DNA of 37,162 nt, taken from contig JAILLI010000175.1 in the NCBI GenBank assembly GCA_024693225.1, forward strand, positions 1 to 37,162, written 5' to 3'. Every line of letters begins with the position of its first letter. Within the stretch, counting starts at the first letter, position 1. Source of the DNA: Lachnospiraceae bacterium (GTDB taxonomy: Bacteria > Bacillota > Clostridia > Lachnospirales > Lachnospiraceae). This document shows positions 32,422 through 37,162 of this stretch, one piece after another. The position numbers were made by a program, and so were the translations under genes. The notes below the pieces were generated by a model, which saw only the letters and a program-made list of their open reading frames with translations, was not told where the DNA came from and made no database searches.

Positions 32422-34971
32422 TCACCACTTTTGTTTAATTTCTGACTCGAACTGGTTTACTTCATCTAACATCGTGTCTAGTGCTTTTGATAATCTATCA
32501 GTGGTATCACTATCAGATTTTTCAAATGTTGATGATTTGAAATATAATTTATATCCCTTCTCCAGTTCTCCAAGATTCAATATATCTGCCAAATGTCCAA
32601 ATGCATCTTTCATCTCATCGCTTAGATTTCTACAGTAAAAATATAGTTGGACATAGATTTCTCCTTTTTTATTTGCAATCTCGTAAAAATAGAAATTAGA
32701 AGTCTTCCAAGGACTTAATTTCCCTGATGATTCAGGAATAATTGAATTGAGATATGGTGTAGTAAATCTTACTAATTTACCACCACTGTTTTTCCGATCA
32801 AATTCGATTTTCCCATCTGTTCTTTTTTGTTCACACCAGACCTTTTCTATTTCAATTCTGTCTAATCCATTTTCTTTTCCGCTGCTTGGTCTTGCGCTAT
32901 ATACAAAATCATCCTCTATGTCTAAATCATATTTCTTAAGTAATTCTCTAATAAAACTAATACAATCATATGCTGAATATCCTGAACTTATATATATTCC
33001 CGAGTCTTTCTTCAATTGGATAGGATTTCTTATAGCTGCCGGATCATATGAGAATACTGGATTGTTCCACGAGGGAAATGTCTCTTGACCGCTTGCCATT
33101 TGATCTATAATTCTTTCATCCAGTTCATATAATTTTTCAGCAACTGATCGAACCATAATGGCAAAGCTATCAACATTCACTCTTTCTCCAAGCAATTCAT
33201 AGAAGTTTACGTATTTATATGTTGCATTACCTGAATCTTCAGCAGTATATAAGACGTATCGAGGATCGGTGAATTCAATTTTAACTTCCGGCTGTTCTAT
33301 GGGAAAAGTTTTTACGATTTCCTCTGACAAACGTACTGCACGTTTTCCGATAGTATCAGCATTCCACTCCTCTTTATCCTTAACATCGCTATACAAAACA
33401 ACAACATGCGTTACTGTATCATCGAGTAATTCCTTCTTCTCTTTAAAGGGTTTATCCCCAAGTTCACTGTTATATCCCGTCAATGTCAGATTTCCCAAAG
33501 TATGAAGATACTTTTCACGAACATTTATCCAATCTTCTCCCAACATATTCTGCCATGATTTTGAGAGGTTTTTGTTTTGAGGCATAATATGCTCAATCGT
33601 CAGATTATCTGTAATAACTCGTTCTTTCCCTTGATTTTCAATGGTTCCAAGCAAATACTTGCAAAGGGCATTTTTTCGGTACAAGTTTCGTTCTTTCAAC
33701 GCTGCTATAAAATCTGCATCTGTAGGAATAGCATCCTTAGAAGTTAACTGGAGCATAAAAGAAACAATTGCATCATAGTAATGGTCTTTATTCTCCGGTC
33801 TGATAAACACACGGCTATATAGGGTCTTGTACAATCCTCTCAAAGAGTTGGATCCTATTTCACAAATCAAACGTCTAATACTATAACTCAGTAAGAAGTT
33901 CAAAACTTTACCGAGAACTGATTGATCTATGATCCCAGCCTCATAATCATCAAAAATGTTGAACAGAAATAAGTAAACTGTTGTCTGGTTTAATCTTTTA
34001 AGACCACTAAGCGCTATGTTAATGTCTTCATTCAGGTTTTTATCACCTGCAAAGAAAACATGGTATTGTTTTGCATAGTGCAAAATCTCTTTAAGCATTG
34101 TTTCGTTTGTGTACAATCCATCATTATAAACCTGCTTAAAATCAGTATATGCGCTGCTTTCTTTTGTAAATCCATCCAGTTTTAAGTTTAAGAAATCCAA
34201 AAAGAAGCTTTCAAGACGATCTTTATTAAGAAGTTCTTGTGTAGGGAGCCAGTACTCGTCATATAACCTATCTTGTTCCTCATCTGTCATCAGAACAAAA
34301 TTCCTTATTAAATCCGGCAAACCAAGTACCATCCCCGTTGAGTTAATTCGTTCAAATATCTCCTGTGCATCGTCATTTTCGTCAAGGCGTATATCCGCAC
34401 AAATAAGGTGATCTATTCCATCGTGAATCATCATCACAGTATGGTCAGGGTTTTCATTTAGAAACGATTCGATTTGATCTTTAAAGAGCATATAATTGTG
34501 ATAGATAATACCATTTTTACTCTTATCCATTTTGTCGATATTATCAGTCATTAACAGTTGTAACTGGTCATTATCTGTTTTGACCGGTTTTAGTTTGAGT
34601 TTGCTTTTTTCATCAAAACCATACCTATTAAATCTATCCTCATTAAACAGCAAACCCTCCAATGCCTCTTTGTCATGGAGATCTTTTGCACTATCAGCTA
34701 GTGCTTTTATAAGAATATAGAGAGTTGTAAACCTTTGTTGCCCGTCAATAATAATATAATAGTTTATATGGTTTTTGGCAGACAATGGTGCATATACAAA
34801 CGACCCGCAAAAATGATCCGCATCCTTCCTGTAAGCATATATAATATCTTCAAACAGTTTTTCACACTGTTCTGATGTCCAAGCATAGTCTCGTTGAAAA
34901 ACCGGGATACAATACTGATTCTTGTTTGGCTGTATATAGTCATTAAGCATTCTTCCACTTGTTATCTTCAT
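32422..34971 (-). CDS. DUF262-DUF1524 (GmrSD-type) protein
   Basis: 849 residues. The N-terminal DUF262 (ParB-like) part has IPVFQRDYAWTSEQCEKLF (about residue 25) and YYIIIDGQQRFTTLYIL with the DGQQR motif (about 75). ADIRLDENDDAQEIFERINSTG follows near 190. A central DUF1524 HNH nuclease segment reads NLTIEHIMPQNK with LHTLGNLTLTGYNSELGDKPF (about 460-510). The last 280 residues are an extra region I do not recognise. GmrSD-type proteins are NTP-dependent type IV restriction enzymes acting on modified DNA. It is the first gene of the hsd operon (AAGGA before ATG 34971). Confidence 0.9.
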   Translation of the reverse strand: MKITSGRMLNDYIQPNKNQYCIPVFQRDYAWTSEQCEKLFEDIIYAYRKDADHFCGSFVYAPLSAKNHINYYIIIDGQQRFTTLYILIKALADSAKDLHDKEALEGLLFNEDRFNRYGFDEKSKLKLKPVKTDNDQLQLLMTDNIDKMDKSKNGIIYHNYMLFKDQIESFLNENPDHTVMMIHDGIDHLICADIRLDENDDAQEIFERINSTGMVLGLPDLIRNFVLMTDEEQDRLYDEYWLPTQELLNKDRLESFFLDFLNLKLDGFTKESSAYTDFKQVYNDGLYTNETMLKEILHYAKQYHVFFAGDKNLNEDINIALSGLKRLNQTTVYLFLFNIFDDYEAGIIDQSVLGKVLNFLLSYSIRRLICEIGSNSLRGLYKTLYSRVFIRPENKDHYYDAIVSFMLQLTSKDAIPTDADFIAALKERNLYRKNALCKYLLGTIENQGKERVITDNLTIEHIMPQNKNLSKSWQNMLGEDWINVREKYLHTLGNLTLTGYNSELGDKPFKEKKELLDDTVTHVVVLYSDVKDKEEWNADTIGKRAVRLSEEIVKTFPIEQPEVKIEFTDPRYVLYTAEDSGNATYKYVNFYELLGERVNVDSFAIMVRSVAEKLYELDERIIDQMASGQETFPSWNNPVFSYDPAAIRNPIQLKKDSGIYISSGYSAYDCISFIRELLKKYDLDIEDDFVYSARPSSGKENGLDRIEIEKVWCEQKRTDGKIEFDRKNSGGKLVRFTTPYLNSIIPESSGKLSPWKTSNFYFYEIANKKGEIYVQLYFYCRNLSDEMKDAFGHLADILNLGELEKGYKLYFKSSTFEKSDSDTTDRLSKALDTMLDEVNQFESEIKQKW

Positions 34972-35025
34972 ATTGAAATCCTTTCTTTTCAGTATGCGAC
35001 TATCTTATGTGAATTAATATGGAGA

Positions 35026-35355
35026 TTAACTTTTACTATTCGTGATCCCTCTCCACTCAATTGGTATCTTATATTCTTCCAGATTACACCGATTAAGGAT
35101 AACCGGCTCATCATTTTTATCGCACATAACCCAATACTGGCGATCATCCATGAAAACATACTTATTGGGATGATTCCAAAAGTACATTGTTATCCCACTT
35201 TCACGTATATATGCTATTATTTCAAGGAATTCTTCATCCGTTCCGTTAAGCTTTCCCCTGACAACATACTCGTGAGGGGCTCTGTCTGCATATGTTTTGG
35301 CAAATATCCAGTTCTGTCTTTCTATGAACTCCCGAAATTTCTTCTCTGTAATCAC
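35026..35355 (-). CDS. Unknown small defence-island protein
   Basis: 109 residues. GTG 35355 is the first usable start; AGAGG lies 12 nt upstream. An ATT 6 nt further up has better spacing. A TATAAT-like -10 lies at 35375-35380 on the minus strand. The sequence begins FREFIERQNWIFAKTYADRAPHEYVV and contains an IRESGITMYFWNHPNKYVFMDD segment and QYWVMCDKNDEPVILNRC. It reads as one compact alpha/beta domain. Similar short proteins occur beside restriction genes, to my recollection, but I know no function. Confidence 0.65.
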   Translation of the reverse strand: MITEKKFREFIERQNWIFAKTYADRAPHEYVVRGKLNGTDEEFLEIIAYIRESGITMYFWNHPNKYVFMDDRQYWVMCDKNDEPVILNRCNLEEYKIPIEWRGITNSKS

Positions 35356-35481
35356 TTGAATACATACCTCTCAAATTATACTATATTTATAACGGTCCGA
35401 CACTACTTTTCCACCCATCCGCCCTTTGTAAATCTTGGGGGTTTGCTAGATTTGAGGTTGTTGTCTGTTTTGTCTTTTTAC

Positions 35482-35574
35482 CTATTCCTTGTTGTCATCT
35501 ACTCTTTCTTCCAGTATGAGATACAGATGAGCTGTTCCTTGATCCTTTACAATGACGAGTTCATCCTTTACCAT
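35482..35574 (-). CDS. Possible 30-residue ORF
   Basis: ATG 35574 reads MVKDELVIVKDQGTAHLYLI and ends LEERVDDNKE before TAG. It sits 9 nt after the HIRAN gene stop on the same strand but lacks a clear ribosome site. It could be a micro-protein or chance. The rest of 35356-35481 shows only a possible promoter. Confidence 0.25.
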   Translation of the reverse strand: MVKDELVIVKDQGTAHLYLILEERVDDNKE

Positions 35575-35582
35575 CTTTATGA

Positions 35583-35891
35583 CTACTTCTTCAGGCTTTT
35601 CTTTGAAGTTTTACATATTACGGCATTCTCAAGGACAATGACAACCTTTGCCTTGGCTTTCTTTTCAATCCTGTCATAGAGTCTTCCAGCAGAAAGGCAC
35701 TCGCCGATCACAGTTTTTGCACTGTTTGCCACGTATCCTATCTTCCCAAGTCCCGGGTACTCTACACGGATCGCCTCGGCATCGTACTCGTTATCCGGCT
35801 CCTTTACAAGTTTTACCTTCATTCCCTTCTCAAGAAACTCCGTTCCGTATCTGAAGTTGAGTCCTGTAATGGTAAAAAGTGTGTCTTTCAT
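35583..35891 (-). CDS. HIRAN domain protein
   Basis: 102 residues from ATG 35891 (GGAGG 8 nt upstream, preferred over GTG 35900). FTITGLNFRYGTEFLEKGMKVKLVKEPDN is broken here for reading; DAEAIRVEYPGLGKIGYVANSAKTVI follows. These match the stand-alone bacterial HIRAN fold, which in eukaryotic HLTF binds 3' DNA ends and is often linked to SNF2 helicases or DNA repair. An SNF2 gene lies in the same island, about 10 kb away. The role here is inferred only. Confidence 0.85.
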   Translation of the reverse strand: MKDTLFTITGLNFRYGTEFLEKGMKVKLVKEPDNEYDAEAIRVEYPGLGKIGYVANSAKTVIGECLSAGRLYDRIEKKAKAKVVIVLENAVICKTSKKSLKK

Positions 35892-35922
35892 GATTATCAC
35901 CTCCGTATTACACTCTGGCGGC

Positions 35923-36228
35923 CTATGCTACACCGCGTCTATGGTTACTGTCGTAATCGCTCATGTCTTCGTTTGCTTTATCCAAGACCATGTTCCTATC
36001 CGGTTCTGAAAGGGATAGTACCTTCTCATACAGGACATCCATGCAGTCTGCCAGGAAAAATGCTGCATCCTCCGAGTGGTTATCCTTGGCAAAGTCATAT
36101 ATCTTACTCCATCTGCAAAGAAGATCTTCCGCATCAAATCCTCTAAACTCCCAAAAATCCATCTCCATGTTGAACATATAGCTGTTATTTGCAACGATAC
36201 TCATGATTTTTCCCTTTCCTGTTGTCAT
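35923..36228 (-). CDS. Unknown 101-residue protein
   Basis: The start could be ATG 36228 (AAGGA 9 nt upstream) or ATG 36204 (AAGGG 7 nt upstream), giving 101 or 93 residues. The protein is acidic and helical with many aromatic residues (MEMDFWEFRGFDAEDLLCRW, DAAFFLADCMDVLYEKVL). No family is recognised. It is in line with the HIRAN and Smr-like genes on the minus strand. Confidence 0.65.
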   Translation of the reverse strand: MTTGKGKIMSIVANNSYMFNMEMDFWEFRGFDAEDLLCRWSKIYDFAKDNHSEDAAFFLADCMDVLYEKVLSLSEPDRNMVLDKANEDMSDYDSNHRRGVA

Positions 36229-36270
36229 TTTACCGATTCCTTTAATTATTTAGGTCTCCCTTCAGGCGAC

Positions 36271-36391
36271 CTATCTGTCATACCTGCATCTTTCGTAGCA
36301 TTCACAAGTTGGGCAGAAACTCCCACACTGCATATCCCTGGTAAACTTCATCTAGATCCAATAAATAAGCTTTGACATCTTTACTTCCCAT
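36271..36391 (-). other. Overlapping micro-ORFs, one Cys-rich
   Basis: Between two genes three frames are readable. ATG 36391 to TGA 36302 encodes 29 residues (SKDVKAYLLDLDEVYQGYAVW). ATG 36351 to TAG 36271 encodes 26 residues with CGSFCPTCECYERC, a zinc-binding-like pattern. Neither has a strong ribosome site. They may be two overlapping micro-genes or one gene broken by a frameshift near 36330. Confidence 0.3.
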
Positions 36392-36397
36392 TTCTTA

Positions 36398-36595
36398 TTA
36401 ATCATCCGAGAACACTTCCATGTACATCAGCATATCCTCGTATGCATCCATCTCTGCTCTCTCTCGTTCTTTCCGAATACGCTTAATATCATTCTTGGAA
36501 AGCCCGGAATTTCTTGTCTTTGTTGTTTTGGTACTGCTTGTATCCGATGATCCGAATATACAGATCAGGATTATTATGAATATGATCCATCCCAT
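36398..36595 (-). CDS. One-TM small protein
   Basis: 65 residues from ATG 36595; AAGGAGG 7 nt upstream decides the start over 36646. A single membrane helix (WIIFIIILICIF) is followed by a charged Lys/Arg/Glu helix and an acidic tail. It begins 14 nt after the Smr-like gene and is co-transcribed with it. Function unknown. Confidence 0.7.
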   Translation of the reverse strand: MGWIIFIIILICIFGSSDTSSTKTTKTRNSGLSKNDIKRIRKERERAEMDAYEDMLMYMEVFSDD

Positions 36596-36609
36596 ACCTG
36601 TTCCTCCTT

Positions 36610-36930
36610 CTACGCTATTAGGAGAAGTGTCTCTCCTGGATTCCACTGCGGTGAACGATGTCCTACTATCTTCGAGTTCTTAAGATACTCGTGTATCATC
36701 TGCTTAATAACTGTTCCCCCGTTGTATCCGTGTATAACGTCCAGTATGAACGGGCTTCTTATGATCGCGATGATATTGTTGAGGGCCTTTTGAGCCGACT
36801 CCCTGCACATTCCGTGAAGGTCTACTTTTATGACAATCTCATTATTCTCATTGTCATACACCCTAACTCTTCTTAAATACTCACCATGCATTACAAACGA
36901 CATACGCTCCATAATCTCCTCCTTCTCCAT
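36610..36930 (-). CDS. Smr-domain-like protein
   Basis: 106 residues from ATG 36930 (GGAGG 7 nt upstream; ATG 36912 is a possible alternative). IVIKVDLHGMCRESAQKALNNI and FILDVIHGYNGGTVIKQMI carry the D-L-H-G and H-G-x-x-x-G-T signatures of Smr (small MutS-related) domains. Smr proteins are nucleases acting on DNA or on RNA at stalled ribosomes; stand-alone copies are common in Firmicutes. It starts the run of small minus-strand genes leading to the restriction operon. Confidence 0.8.
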   Translation of the reverse strand: MEKEEIMERMSFVMHGEYLRRVRVYDNENNEIVIKVDLHGMCRESAQKALNNIIAIIRSPFILDVIHGYNGGTVIKQMIHEYLKNSKIVGHRSPQWNPGETLLLIA

Positions 36931-37042
36931 TTTGTAACCTCCCATGCCAAAAACGTTGATTTTACGCTGATTTCCGAGATTATACCCCGGTTCCCCGCCC
37001 CTCTATGTGCCTCTATGGGTACCTTGAATGAAGAACTAAAAC

Positions 37043-37162
37043 TCAACTGAAATATCGCCTAATTACATAAAACTCATTTACGAGCTTGTTAAGCGCCTTT
37101 TTTAGGGTGCTTTTCTTTTCAGGAAGTGCTATAATTCCATCATCCGAATGTAGCATGTTATA
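37043..37162 (-). CDS. Possible C-terminus of a gene entering from the right
   Basis: The minus frame is open from the right edge to TGA 37043, reading DGIIALPEKKSTLKKALNKL then VNEFYVIRRYFS. It is basic and helical at its end. A plus-strand hairpin lies inside it, so it may be spurious. Bases 36931-37042 hold no gene. Confidence 0.35.
   Translation of the reverse strand, partial: YNMLHSDDGIIALPEKKSTLKKALNKLVNEFYVIRRYFS
37092..37120 (+). terminator. Possible plus-strand terminator
   Basis: AGCGCC and GGGTGCT pair around a T-rich loop, then TTTTCTTTTC. No plus-strand gene ends here within the window. Confidence 0.45.

Noticed and set aside
22684-34971. BREX or DISARM system
   Set aside because: No PglZ, BrxC-type ATPase, DrmB or phospholipase D gene is present; the methylase, specificity and restriction genes are a standard type I set.

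Overview
The window looks like a chromosome segment from a low-to-mid GC Gram-positive anaerobe of the Clostridia, most likely a Lachnospiraceae member (Butyrivibrio/Roseburia-like). The evidence is strong AGGAGG-type ribosome binding sites, PPi-dependent phosphofructokinase, meso-diaminopimelate dehydrogenase, a class B sortase, an LTA-synthase-type enzyme and a DUF6765 protein. The taxonomic call is inference from gene content; no rRNA or marker gene is present.

Left part (1 to about 19,290): ordinary chromosomal genes. In order these are a partial secreted acidic-repeat protein; a GlsB/YeaQ membrane peptide; an Rpn-like PD-(D/E)XK protein; a CBM9-like lipoprotein; a PhzF isomerase; a secreted transglutaminase-fold protein that has lost its catalytic Cys; a three-gene membrane/DUF6765 operon; sortase B; Ddh; a hairpin-rich repeat region; glycogen phosphorylase; an unknown gene divergent from it; PPi-PFK interrupted by one in-frame TAG; a GDPD / small membrane protein / LTA-synthase-like operon; a PPOX-fold flavin protein; and a two-gene toxin-antitoxin-like cassette with phased GTAC operators. 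A tRNA-Leu(UAG) closes this part.

Right part (about 19,290 to the end): lower GC, AT-rich and plasmid-like. Directly downstream of the tRNA are tandem 12-bp repeats, a strong terminator, a DnaB-type helicase-domain protein, a probable replication initiator, four 22-bp iterons and an AT-rich stretch. This is a replication module apparently integrated at the tRNA gene. No integrase and no second tRNA end is in the window, so the element probably extends past the right edge.

The cargo, nearly all on the minus strand, is a defence island. It holds a DUF262/DUF1524 (GmrSD-type) gene followed by hsdM, hsdS and hsdR; a YdbC/PC4-like ssDNA-binding protein; a GIY-YIG (T5orf172)-DUF5655 protein with a frameshifted 5' end; and an SNF2 helicase overlapped by a 93-aa gene. 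Upstream of it lies a run of small genes (Smr-like, one-TM, Cys-rich micro-ORFs, HIRAN). The most unusual items are the amber codon in PPi-PFK, the TGA-split ORF at 22415-22660, the GIY-YIG frameshift in a TA tract, the structured glgP-ddh intergenic repeats, the TA-like cassette, the non-canonical start at 12417, and the GmrSD-plus-type-I operon.
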